This document shows, piece after piece, positions 6,008-13,534 of a stretch of 26,402 nt of DNA. The stretch is from the IMG/VR virus record IMGVR_UViG_3300042904_000243, positions 1-26,402 of that record; one strand, 5' to 3'. Made by a program: the position numbers and the translations under genes. The notes beneath the pieces are model-generated. The model did no database searches and had not been told where the DNA came from. It was given only the letters and a program-made list of their open reading frames with translations. The stretch comes from a virus. Position 1 is the stretch's first letter; each line of letters opens with the position of its first letter.

Positions 6008-7987
6008 ATGTCGGCGTATTTCTGGTTCGGAGGCGCGGCGGAGGCGGGGCTCCTTGCGAGTCCCGCCGTTCCCGCGTTGGTGGTGGACACGCAACCGGCA
6101 TCCACCACGGCGCCAAGCGCTGTGATGTCGCCGGTGGTGGTGCGAATGACCACCGACGGCTCCACCACCGATACCAGTTTCACCGGCGATATCACGCTGG
6201 CGTGGTCTCCCGCGAACGCCTACGGCTCGCTGGGGGGCACCGTGACGGTAGCCGCTGTGGCGGGTATTGCCACGTTCAGTAACCTGATTCCTTCGAACCA
6301 CCAAGGCGGCGCCTTCACGTTGACGGCGTCCGCGTCTGGGGTCGCCGACGTGACCACCACGGAGTTCTACGTGGTGGGCGCGGAACTGCAATCCCTCCAG
6401 GACTTTGTGGACGACAACGGCGGGAACAGCGTCTTCCCTGAAGTGTACGACCTGCGCTTCAACGTTGATGTCGTGGGCGGGGCCGCCTCGGGAGTCCGGG
6501 ACGCGCTGGGCGGGCTTGGGGGGCGCACCCCCGGGCGGACCTTCGCACAGGCCACGTCAGGCAATCGCCCCACCGTCAACGGAACCGTGGGCCAGGACTC
6601 GTCGCTGACCCTGGACGGAACGGACGACTTCATGACCACCACGGGCGCCGCGTTGACCAAACTGATTGGGTCTGCCGCAGCCCCGAACCCCGTCCACGTG
6701 TTTGCGGTGATGAAGGCCACCGGCGACGGTCCGCTCGCGGGCATTGCCGCAGACGAAACCTCGGCCACGACCTACCCGTTCATGATGATCCGCCCGCAAG
6801 GGGGCTTCTGGCAAGGGACCATCGCCAGCGACGGCGCGGGCGTGGGGGGCTCTGGCAATAAATGGGCCGGGGCGTTTACCCCGGCGCCCGGTTATGCGCG
6901 TGACGCGAACCGACGCTTGGTTTGGATTGGGAAGAACGGGTGGCACACGGACGCCACCGACTCTAATGTGGGCGCGGTCTACAAGTTTGGGATTGCTGGG
7001 GTGCCGGTGGCGCGGCATGGGCGGGTGTTCGACGCCACAAACGCCAACACGAAGTTGGTGCTGGGACGACTCGGTGCCACCTACGGCGCGGGCGAAATTT
7101 GTGCGCTCCTGGTCTACACCGGGGAGCCCGACAACACGTTCCTCAACGCACTGACCGCGTGGGCCGAGTCCCAGTTCGGCGCGCTCGCCGAGCAGAGCAC
7201 CAACCCGACTGTGGTATTCAGCGGCAACTCGTTGGTACAGGGCAACTCCGGGTCTGATGACCTGTTAGCAACGCTCGCCACCGGCACCACCACGTGGGCC
7301 TACGTGGCCGCCAACCGGAACACCGGCTCGCGCGGGACGTTGCTCGCGCAGATGCCGCTCATGAAGGAGATTCACCAATACAATGTTGGGCGGAACGGGG
7401 ATCAGTTCCCAAAGATGCTCGACTGGTTCGACCGGGACATCAGCGTGTACAAGGACGCGGCCCGCACGGGCCCGGTCATCGTGGTGGTCAACGAAGTCCT
7501 CAACACGCTGAACACCGTGGGGCTCGGGATTGACACGCTGGCCGAGTTGCTCGATGTGGTGGACGACTACCACGCCGCGTGTCAGGCCGTGGGCATCAAG
7601 TTCGTCATGTGTACGGTGCCGGACGCGAAGATCTGGTATGTCGGCGGAGCCACGGCGTCAACAGGCGGGTTCAGCGCCATCGGACAAATCGCCAGCGACT
7701 TCAATGACGAGCTCCGGGCGAACCCCACCGCGCATTGTGATTACGTGTTGGACCTTGCCGCCGTGGGGGGTCTGTTCGAGGTGGGGGTCCTGGCCGACAA
7801 GCGGTGCTTCAACGCCACCTACTACAACGACCCCGCGACCGATGGCGGCCACCTCACCACCACAGGCTACAACGAGGCGGGGATAGTGATCAAGGATTGG
7901 TTCGACGCGAACGAGGGAGTCCTCTGGCCCACCAACGCTCGAGGCGCTGCTCGGCGCCACTACTCACGCTGGCCGTCTGCCGCATAA
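6008..7987 (+). CDS. Ig / LamG-like / SGNH-hydrolase multidomain virion protein
   Basis: This 659-residue protein looks like an adhesin with an esterase. Residues about 24-123 form an Ig-like beta domain. Residues about 145-390 form a concanavalin/LamG-like lectin domain (SSLTLDGTDDFM, HVFAVMKATGDG, LLVYTGEPDNTFLNALTAW). Residues about 400-635 look like an SGNH/GDSL hydrolase: block I FSGNSLVQG with likely nucleophile Ser408 (Asn in place of the usual Asp), Asn495 in VVVNEVLN, and the catalytic pair Asp612/His615 in TDGGHLTTTGY. Such enzymes deacetylate surface polysaccharides. The C-terminus is a short basic tail. It lies in the neck module, not after the tail genes as most receptor-binding proteins do. 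The domain calls are by eye; the hydrolase assignment is the weakest at the block II and III positions. Confidence 0.65.
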   Translation: MSAYFWFGGAAEAGLLASPAVPALVVDTQPASTTAPSAVMSPVVVRMTTDGSTTDTSFTGDITLAWSPANAYGSLGGTVTVAAVAGIATFSNLIPSNHQGGAFTLTASASGVADVTTTEFYVVGAELQSLQDFVDDNGGNSVFPEVYDLRFNVDVVGGAASGVRDALGGLGGRTPGRTFAQATSGNRPTVNGTVGQDSSLTLDGTDDFMTTTGAALTKLIGSAAAPNPVHVFAVMKATGDGPLAGIAADETSATTYPFMMIRPQGGFWQGTIASDGAGVGGSGNKWAGAFTPAPGYARDANRRLVWIGKNGWHTDATDSNVGAVYKFGIAGVPVARHGRVFDATNANTKLVLGRLGATYGAGEICALLVYTGEPDNTFLNALTAWAESQFGALAEQSTNPTVVFSGNSLVQGNSGSDDLLATLATGTTTWAYVAANRNTGSRGTLLAQMPLMKEIHQYNVGRNGDQFPKMLDWFDRDISVYKDAARTGPVIVVVNEVLNTLNTVGLGIDTLAELLDVVDDYHAACQAVGIKFVMCTVPDAKIWYVGGATASTGGFSAIGQIASDFNDELRANPTAHCDYVLDLAAVGGLFEVGVLADKRCFNATYYNDPATDGGHLTTTGYNEAGIVIKDWFDANEGVLWPTNARGAARRHYSRWPSAA

Positions 7988-8003
7988 CACAGGAGCTTGA
8001 CCG

Positions 8004-9179
8004 ATGTTCAAAAATGTGGCGGGCCAGAAGATTGCGCTGTTCGCCTTCGACACCGCAACCGGCAAGGGCAAGGCGGGCGACGCAGCCAACATCACCGCGT
8101 ATGTCAACAAAGCCTACGCGGGCGCGGTCGCGTTGACGGACACCTCGGCCACCGAGATTGATGCCGTCAACCAGAAAGGGTGGTACTTGTTCGACCTGAC
8201 TCAGGGCGAAACCGACGCCGACGCCCTCCTGTTCTCGGGCAAGAGCGTCACGGCCGACATCGAGGTGGTGGGGGTCCTGGTGTTCACGCTCCCTGCGGCG
8301 TTCACGTCGCATGTGGCCCAGACGGGGGACTCCTACGCCCGTATTGGGGCCAACGGGGCGGGGCTGTCCGCGCTCCCCTGGAATGCCGCGTGGGACGCGG
8401 AAGTTCAGTCGGAAGTGGCGGACGCACTCACCGCCCATAATACCGCCACGGCACCCGACGTGACCGCCATCAAGGCCAAGACCGACAACCTCCCCAGCGA
8501 CCCCGCCGACGCCTCGGACATTGCGGCCAGCTTTGCGACCGTGAACACCAAGCTGGATACGATTGACGACTTCCTGGACACAGAACTGCCGGCGCTCACC
8601 ACGGCAGTAGCAGACTTGCCCACGAACGCCGAGTTGGCCACCGCGCTGGGGACGGCTGACGACGCGGTCCTCGCCGCCATTGCGGCACTGAACAACCTGT
8701 CCAGCGCGGGCGCGCAGGCTGCTGCTGCTGCTGCGCTCGCGGCCTACGGCGCGGCCACAGCGCCCGACGTCACCGCTATCAAGGCCAAGACCGACAACCT
8801 CCCCAGCGACCCGGCGGACGCGTCCGACATTGCGAGCTCGTTCGGAACGGTCAACACCAACCTCGCCACCGTCGCCGGGTACCTGGACACAGAGATCGCG
8901 GCTATCAAGGCCAAGACCGACAACCTCCCGGCGAGCCCCGCCGCCACCGGCGACATCCCCACCGCCGCCCAGAACGCCGACGCGCTCCTGGGGCGGAATC
9001 AGCAGGGCGGGAGCAACACCACGCCCACCGTCAGTCAGGCGCTGGCCGGGGGGCTCATGCGGTTCACCATCGACACGGGCACCGGCGTGCTTACGGTCCT
9101 GCACGGGGACGGTACCACGGCCTACACCAGGACCCTCACGCGCGAAGAGCAGGACGCCATCATCAGCGCCTCGGCCTGA
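8004..9179 (+). CDS. Fibre-like protein with 'IKAKTDNLP' repeats
   Basis: The 391-residue product has an N-terminal domain (1-105) of a type common in phage fibre-like proteins: KNVAGQKIALFAFDTATGKG, GDAANITAYV, GWYLFDLTQGETDADALLF, VVGVLVFTLP. A central helical region carries three copies of IKAKTDNLP (from residues 156, 259 and 301), two of them within a longer DVTAIKAKTDNLPSDPADAS unit. Such repeats usually form trimeric coiled-coil shafts. An Ala-rich stretch lies at about 239-248. The C-terminus (TPTVSQALAGG...TLTREE) is a small beta unit also seen in this family. AGGAG 8 bases before ATG is a strong ribosome site. It is likely a fibre or whisker on the neck or head; its position before the head-closure gene is the only clue to location. 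Confidence 0.7.
   Translation: MFKNVAGQKIALFAFDTATGKGKAGDAANITAYVNKAYAGAVALTDTSATEIDAVNQKGWYLFDLTQGETDADALLFSGKSVTADIEVVGVLVFTLPAAFTSHVAQTGDSYARIGANGAGLSALPWNAAWDAEVQSEVADALTAHNTATAPDVTAIKAKTDNLPSDPADASDIAASFATVNTKLDTIDDFLDTELPALTTAVADLPTNAELATALGTADDAVLAAIAALNNLSSAGAQAAAAAALAAYGAATAPDVTAIKAKTDNLPSDPADASDIASSFGTVNTNLATVAGYLDTEIAAIKAKTDNLPASPAATGDIPTAAQNADALLGRNQQGGSNTTPTVSQALAGGLMRFTIDTGTGVLTVLHGDGTTAYTRTLTREEQDAIISASA
8469..8929 (+). repeat. Three direct DNA repeats inside the fibre-like gene
   Basis: Copies start with ATCAAGGCCAAGACCGACAA at 8469, 8778 and 8904. The first two are identical for 35 bases (8469-8503 and 8778-8812); the third matches for 26 bases (8904-8929). Identity at silent positions implies recent duplication or gene conversion. 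Confidence 0.9.
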
Positions 9180-9181
9180 CC

Positions 9182-10012
9182 GTGTTGAACCTCCTGGCGC
9201 TGCTGTTGTGGTCCGGCTCCCCCACGGGAGCCGCGCCCAGCACGCCGGTCGTTGCCGACCCCGCAGACACCACATACGACCCCCAGCGAGCGCTGGCGCT
9301 CCGCCTCCTCACGGCCAAGGGCTTCGCGGGGACATTGCGCCGTGTTCCTGACACGGCCCCCACCCGAAACCGTCTGACGGATCAGCTCACCGACCCCGGT
9401 CACACCGACTACCCCATCATTGCCGCCGTGTTCCCCGGCACGGGCGACGGCGTGACCAGCGGGCGGCAGGTGTTGATTGCGGGGCTGGACCTGGACGTGA
9501 CCCCAGGACCGGGGGATTGGGTGCTAGGGGTGGAGGGGCGCAATTGGCGCGTGGTGGATACCCGAACCCTGAACCCAGACGACGCCGGGCCCATTCTGCA
9601 CCGCTGCACACTCGAGGGCAGCGCAGGTGAGCCAATCCTGGCCTCGGTGACGTATGCCCCACAAACGGCGCTTGCGTTGCGCCTCGTGCAAGCGAAGGGG
9701 CTCTCCGTCACGCTCCGGCACTACCCAGACGCGGCCCCCGTGCGGACCACCCGCCTCACTGATCAGGTGACCGACCCGCTCTACACCGACTACTCCATCA
9801 AGGGAGTCGTGCTCCCGGGCGCGGAAGCCGGGGACAGTCCGCAAGAGTCCCGGCGCCGGTTGCTGGTGGCGGGCGCCTCTTGCCCGGTCAACATCAAGTA
9901 TGGGGACGAGGTGTTCGGGATTGGCAACGACACGTGGAAGGTGGCCCGGAGCAAGCCGCTGGGCCCAGACAACCGGCGCCCGGTGTTGTTCAGCGTGGAG
10001 CTCGAGAAGTGA
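9182..10012 (+). CDS. Head-closure-like neck protein with internal tandem duplication
   Basis: The 276-residue protein contains two related copies of one domain, at about 36-146 and 161-274. Both open with T(Y)xPQxALALRL, then AKG, TLR, PD.AP.R, RLTDQ.TDP..TDY.I, V..PG, a strand with LIAGLD or LVAGAS, and end with a WRV/WKV strand before a conserved ...GP...L segment. A single domain of about 110 residues between adaptor and gp10-like genes is the usual head-closure or stopper protein, so this looks like a fused doublet. The N-terminus MLNLLALLLW is strongly hydrophobic and followed by a Gly/Pro/Ala linker; it is not a convincing secretion signal. GTG at 9182 lies two bases after the previous stop. 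The end overlaps the next GTG by four bases. The head-closure role is inferred from position and length. Confidence 0.62.
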   Translation: MLNLLALLLWSGSPTGAAPSTPVVADPADTTYDPQRALALRLLTAKGFAGTLRRVPDTAPTRNRLTDQLTDPGHTDYPIIAAVFPGTGDGVTSGRQVLIAGLDLDVTPGPGDWVLGVEGRNWRVVDTRTLNPDDAGPILHRCTLEGSAGEPILASVTYAPQTALALRLVQAKGLSVTLRHYPDAAPVRTTRLTDQVTDPLYTDYSIKGVVLPGAEAGDSPQESRRRLLVAGASCPVNIKYGDEVFGIGNDTWKVARSKPLGPDNRRPVLFSVELEK

Positions 10013-10482
10013 CCCGCGTCCGCAAGGTCCACATCAAAGAGTTCACGGCGGTGCTGGACAAGCAGAAAACGGCCATGCCCCGCGCCATCAAGCGCTTGGT
10101 GCAGGGCATCATCCTCGAGGTGTGTGAAGGGGTGATTGTGGGCAACGAGTTCAGCCCCGGCACGCCGGTGGATACCGGCTACGCCCGAGCCTCCTGGTGG
10201 CTCTCCATTGACGGCAAGGGCCAGGCCCCCGCGCTCCCGGACATTGACCAAAGCAGCCGGGGCAAGGACAAGATTGCCGTCATCGATTTTGACGCGGCGG
10301 CGCTTGCAGAAATCGCCTCCATTGTTCCAGGCCAGGAAGTCCGGCTCAATAACAACGCTGAGCATATCCTCCCGCTCGAGCGCGGCCACAGTAAGCAGGC
10401 CCCCGTGGGAATGGTCGCAGTGGCGGCCAACGCGCTCCCCGCCATCGTCGCCAAAGTCAAGAAGCAACAGGGGTGGAAATGA
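10009..10482 (+). CDS. HK97 gp10-like neck/tail-completion protein
   Basis: The 157-residue product matches the HK97 gp10-like family, which takes part in joining head and tail. The key motif is GTPVDTGYARASWWLSI (51-67), and a second family element is NNAEHILPLERGHSKQAPVG followed by MVAVA near the C-terminus. The length fits the family. The start is the GTG at 10009, which overlaps the preceding TGA as GTGA, implying coupled translation. The frame stays open upstream to 9880, but that extension lies inside the head-closure-like gene and is Arg/Pro-rich shadow sequence. The end overlaps the tail terminator gene as ATGA. Confidence 0.83.
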   Translation: MTRVRKVHIKEFTAVLDKQKTAMPRAIKRLVQGIILEVCEGVIVGNEFSPGTPVDTGYARASWWLSIDGKGQAPALPDIDQSSRGKDKIAVIDFDAAALAEIASIVPGQEVRLNNNAEHILPLERGHSKQAPVGMVAVAANALPAIVAKVKKQQGWK

Positions 10483-11168
10483 GTCTCCAACAGAGCAGTC
10501 GGCTCGCCCTTCGGAACCTGCTGGCCACGGTTATCAAGGCTACCGCTGCCCCGACCGGGGCCACACTGACCGCTGCCGGGCTCCTGACCCGGACCGACGG
10601 GGGCAGCTTCCTCACCGACCGCTTCAGCGCCGGGGACGAGGTGTTGATTGGCGGGTTCACCGGCGACAACAACGGCGTGGCGTACATCACCGCCCTCCCC
10701 GCCAGCACCCAGCTCACGCTCCGCCTCCCCGAAGACACCAGCCGGGTATGGGCCAACCAGACCAGCGCCGGGGCCATCAGCGTGGTGGCAGGCGCTCCAC
10801 TGGGACAGGCCGACGGCAACGTCAAGTACGTGCCGACGGTGGGCCAACCCTGGTGGCGGGAAAGCTACAAGTACGGCCCCGAGACGCGCCAGGGTCTCGG
10901 CCAGCAGCAGTTCCGGCTCCGGCTCCAGGGACTCTACCAGCTTGGCATCTTCTACCCCAAGAACGCGGGCAGCCACGGATTGGACGGTATGACAGATGCC
11001 GTGAGTCGCGTATGCTCTCCCGGCACTGAACTGGTATACAACACCCAGAAGGTCACCATCTACAGTTGCTCCCCAGCCGACGGCGCCCAGGAGACGGAGT
11101 GGGCTTCTACTCTGTTGTCCATCCGCTTCCAGGCGGATATGCTCGTCAACTCCACCGTAACCCCTTGA
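10479..11168 (+). CDS. Tail terminator protein with inserted beta module
   Basis: The 229-residue protein resembles phage tail-terminator proteins of the DUF4128 type, which form a ring capping the tail tube. Family-like parts are an N-terminal helix (1-20), QPWWRESYKYGPETRQGLG (123-141), RLRLQGLYQLGIFYPKNAG (146-164), a helix with GMTDAVSRVCSPGTELVY, and a final WASTLLSIRFQADM strand. Between helix and core, residues about 20-108 hold an extra unit with GDEVLIGGFTGDNNGVAYIT, similar to a unit in the tail tube protein that follows. ATG 10479 is chosen because it overlaps the upstream TGA as ATGA and has GGGGTGG just upstream. A GTG at 10473 is the alternative. Confidence 0.72.
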   Translation: MSLQQSSRLALRNLLATVIKATAAPTGATLTAAGLLTRTDGGSFLTDRFSAGDEVLIGGFTGDNNGVAYITALPASTQLTLRLPEDTSRVWANQTSAGAISVVAGAPLGQADGNVKYVPTVGQPWWRESYKYGPETRQGLGQQQFRLRLQGLYQLGIFYPKNAGSHGLDGMTDAVSRVCSPGTELVYNTQKVTIYSCSPADGAQETEWASTLLSIRFQADMLVNSTVTP

Positions 11169-11178
11169 GGACTGTACC

Positions 11179-12678
11179 ATGAGCGACGCCAACCGCACCG
11201 CCGTAGGGATTGTGGAGGAGGACAGCTATCTGGCTGGCACTCCCGCCACTCCTGCGTTCGAAAACCTCCGCGTGACGGCGGTCAACCTGGCGCACGCCAA
11301 GAAGACCGACGACAGCAAGGAGCTCTCCGCCGACGGCAACGTCAAGGACCTGATCACCCTGGGCTTCGAGGCCGGGGGTGACCTGCCGCAGGAGCAGAGC
11401 TTCGACGCGGATCACACCATCGATCAGGGCGCCCTCCGGAGCACGTGGCTCCGCACGCCCGAGCGCGAGAACACCACCGCCGCGCCCGCGCGCATCACCG
11501 CCGTCAGCGCCACGGAGTACACCGTCGCGGCCAGCAGCGGCGTGAAGGGTCAGACCGGCGCCTACGCGGAGGGCATGCTGGTGCGGGCGAGCGGCTTCGC
11601 GGACGCTGGGAACAACCGGCTGTTCCGGGCGGCAGCCACCTCGAGCGGCACCAACGTCGAAATGACGGGCGGCACGGTGGACGCCTCCCCGGACGTGGGC
11701 GCACGCCTCAAGGTCGTGGGCTTCGAAGGGGCCACGAGCGACCTGGTGGCGGTGGCAGGCGGCGCGGCCACGCAGGGACTCACCTCCACGGCGCTGGACT
11801 TCACCACGCTCGGCCTGTATCAGGGCCAGTGGGTGTACGTGGGCAGCGAAACCGCGGACAACGCCTACGTGACCAACCCGGGCGGGTGGTGCCGGATTGC
11901 CCCCACGGCCAGCCGCGCCATCACGGCCACGTCGCTGCCGTTCGACATCGTGCCTGCGGGCTGGGTGGCGGACGCCGGCACGGGCCAGGAGATTCGGGTC
12001 TACATCGGCGACTCGCTCCGCAACGGTACCACGCGACGCAGCTACAGCCTCGAGGTCCAGTATCAGGACATCGCGGTGCCGGAGTACGACCTGTTCGAGA
12101 GCCACGTCGTGGCGGAGAAGGAGTGGGAGTTCGACCAGCAGAGCATCGCCAGGGGGAAGACCACCTTCCTCGGGCTCAATGCCGAGAACTCCACCACCCG
12201 TACCACGGGCGCCACGGACGTGGCGGCCCCCACGAACGACGTGTTCAACACCTCGGCCAACATCGGCGCGGTGCTGGAGAACGGCACGGCGTTCAGCGGG
12301 GTGAACATCCTCCAGAAGGTGGTGCTCACGGTCAACAACAACCTGCGCCGCAACAACGGGCTCGGGTCGCTGGTGAGCGTGGGTATCGGGATGGGTCGCC
12401 ACGTGATCAAGGCGACCCTCAGCATGTACTACGGGGACAACACCGTCCTCAACAAGATCCGGAGCTCCACGGCGAGCGGGCTGTTCCTCCCCGTGGTGGA
12501 CGCGGTGGCGCGCAAGGCGATGCTGTACGACATCCCGCGCCTGAAGTACGGCGCCGGGAACCCCACCACGCCGGGCATCGACACGGACCGCATGCTGGAC
12601 ACGGAAGCGCAGGGCATCAAGCACCCGCAGTTGGGCTACTCCTTCGCCATCAGCCGGTTCGAGGAGTACGGCACCTGA
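11179..12678 (+). CDS. Major tail tube protein
   Basis: This 499-residue protein forms the tail tube. Its N-terminal part resembles the Phage_tube_2 type: TAVGIVEEDSYLAGTPATPA, FENLRVTAVNLAHAKKTDDS, DLITLGFEAGGDLPQEQSFD, then HTIDQGALRSTW. Residues about 100-290 hold two extra beta units (one with ASGFADAGNNRLF), and residues about 290-460 return to tube-like strands (SYSLEVQYQDIAVPEYDLFE, FSGVNILQKVVLTVNNNLRR). The C-terminus GYSFAISRFEEYGT fits. It is longer than many tube proteins, which the inserted units explain; these may project from the tail surface. GAGGA about 8 bases before ATG is a strong ribosome site, as expected for an abundant protein. A strong hairpin follows. Confidence 0.8.
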   Translation: MSDANRTAVGIVEEDSYLAGTPATPAFENLRVTAVNLAHAKKTDDSKELSADGNVKDLITLGFEAGGDLPQEQSFDADHTIDQGALRSTWLRTPERENTTAAPARITAVSATEYTVAASSGVKGQTGAYAEGMLVRASGFADAGNNRLFRAAATSSGTNVEMTGGTVDASPDVGARLKVVGFEGATSDLVAVAGGAATQGLTSTALDFTTLGLYQGQWVYVGSETADNAYVTNPGGWCRIAPTASRAITATSLPFDIVPAGWVADAGTGQEIRVYIGDSLRNGTTRRSYSLEVQYQDIAVPEYDLFESHVVAEKEWEFDQQSIARGKTTFLGLNAENSTTRTTGATDVAAPTNDVFNTSANIGAVLENGTAFSGVNILQKVVLTVNNNLRRNNGLGSLVSVGIGMGRHVIKATLSMYYGDNTVLNKIRSSTASGLFLPVVDAVARKAMLYDIPRLKYGAGNPTTPGIDTDRMLDTEAQGIKHPQLGYSFAISRFEEYGT

Positions 12679-12726
12679 GCAGGTAGGTCCCGGTACACAA
12701 ACCGGCATCGGGAGGTAGAGTCCCCC

Positions 12727-12758
12727 ACGCCCTGGAGCCCCTCCCGGCTCCAGGGCGT
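12727..12758 (+). terminator. 13-bp-stem hairpin after the tail tube gene
   Basis: ACGCCCTGGAGCC (12727-12739) and GGCTCCAGGGCGT (12746-12758) are perfect reverse complements around a 6-base loop. TTCCCC follows, so there is no U-run. The hairpin separates the abundant tube protein from the chaperone genes needed in small amounts and starts 26 bases before ATG 12785. A partial terminator or mRNA stability element is likely. A weaker pair, CCGGT/ACCGG (12690-12705), lies just upstream. Confidence 0.7.
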
Positions 12759-12784
12759 TCCCCGATTCACCCACGAGGACGGAA

Positions 12785-13225
12785 ATGTCAACCACCCCCA
12801 TCAAAAAGTCGTTCGACGCGCTGTTTGGCACGGACCAGCAGGCGGAGCAGGACGGTGCCTGGGCCATGCTGCGCGGCGGCATGGAAGTCAAGGTCCGCAG
12901 CGACAACGCCCACATCGTGCGGGACTTCGCCCGTGACCTGGACAAAAAGTTCCGCGCCATCATGCTCGCCCACGACGGGCTCCCGCCCAAGTATCAGGAT
13001 GAGTACAACACGGAGCTCGTGATCGGCGTCATCCTCGTGGACTGGCGGAACCATCCCGACGGCACCACGTACAGCAAGGCGGCGGCCAAGGAGTTCGTCA
13101 CCAAGTACCCTCGGTTCCGCCAGGAAGTACAGTTCCTGGCCCGACAGGAAGAGACCTTCAAGCCCGCCGAGCTGGCCGTGATGGAGGGAAACTCACTGCC
13201 GTCCTCCGACACCAGCACAAGCTAA
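12785..13225 (+). CDS. Tail assembly chaperone, gpG-like (zero-frame product)
   Basis: The 146-residue protein lies between tail tube and tape measure genes, where lambda-like phages encode gpG. It is mostly helical and charged (HIVRDFARDLDKKFRAIM, EYNTELVIGVILVDW, FRQEVQFLARQEETFKPAELAVM), consistent with a small cytoplasmic chaperone that binds the tape measure during tail assembly. GAGGACGGAA before ATG supports the start. Near the 3' end, G-GGA-AAC (13186-13192) is a -1 slippery heptamer in the correct register, and the -1 frame continues to 13530. Termination at TAA 13223-13225 gives this short form. Confidence 0.82.
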   Translation: MSTTPIKKSFDALFGTDQQAEQDGAWAMLRGGMEVKVRSDNAHIVRDFARDLDKKFRAIMLAHDGLPPKYQDEYNTELVIGVILVDWRNHPDGTTYSKAAAKEFVTKYPRFRQEVQFLARQEETFKPAELAVMEGNSLPSSDTSTS

Positions 13226-13530
13226 AGGGGAAGCAGAAGGGGCTCCTGGCAGCGGCCCTGGAGCTGAAACAGTCAACTCGGGATCTCGTGGGTCCCGAGT
13301 TGCTCCCCTGCTGTCGCGAGGCATGGAAGTCGTTCCAGGTGCTGAGTAAGCGCCGAGCGTGGGACGTCACCATGGCCGGCACCTTCCCCCGCGCACTGGC
13401 CTACGCGGAAATCAGTCAACGCGCCAAGGACCTGGGCTTGGTCAAACCGGAGGACCTAGACGAGTTTCTCCAGCTACTGGACGTGCTAGACGAGGAATTC
13501 CTCAAGCTCAACACCCCCACCAAAAAGTAG
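12785..13530 (+). CDS. Tail assembly chaperone, gpGT-like fusion made by -1 frameshift
   Basis: If the ribosome slips back one base at GGGAAAC (13186-13192), decoding continues with CTC at 13192 and stays open to TAG at 13528-13530. The product is about 248 residues: the first 136 residues of the gpG-like protein joined to 112 residues of T-domain (KQKGLLAAALELKQSTRDLV, CREAWKSFQVLSKRRAW, ISQRAKDLGLVKPEDLDEFL). This is the arrangement of lambda G/GT, whose slippery site is GGGAAAG. The longer form is made in small amounts and recruits tube subunits to the tape measure-chaperone complex. The T-part alone has a GTG at 13288 but no convincing ribosome site, which favours the fusion. The tape measure gene starts 4 bases later. 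Confidence 0.8.
13186..13192 (+). promoter_or_regulatory. -1 ribosomal frameshift slippery heptamer GGGAAAC
   Basis: The bases read G GGA AAC in the zero frame, so both tRNAs can re-pair after slipping to GGG AAA. The heptamer is 30 bases before the zero-frame stop. AGG immediately precedes the AAAC and could act as a weak internal Shine-Dalgarno stimulator. No strong downstream hairpin was found by eye. Confidence 0.8.
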
Positions 13531-13534
13531 AACC

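Noticed and set aside
8718-8736. GCT microsatellite as a phase-variation tract
   Set aside because: It is a triplet repeat encoding alanine, so length change would not shift the frame; only five units are present.
9182-9250. Signal peptide on the head-closure-like protein (MLNLLALLLW...)
   Set aside because: No positive charge before the hydrophobic run and the protein belongs to a virion neck module; secretion makes no sense in context.
11146-12990. Long minus-strand open frame (614 codons) opposite the tail tube gene
   Set aside because: His/Arg/Gly-rich shadow translation that crosses the tube gene and the hairpin; the + strand genes explain the region.
13288-13530. Independent gene starting at GTG 13288
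   Set aside because: No convincing ribosome site, and the frame joins the upstream chaperone exactly at a slippery heptamer, so it is better read as the frameshifted T-domain.
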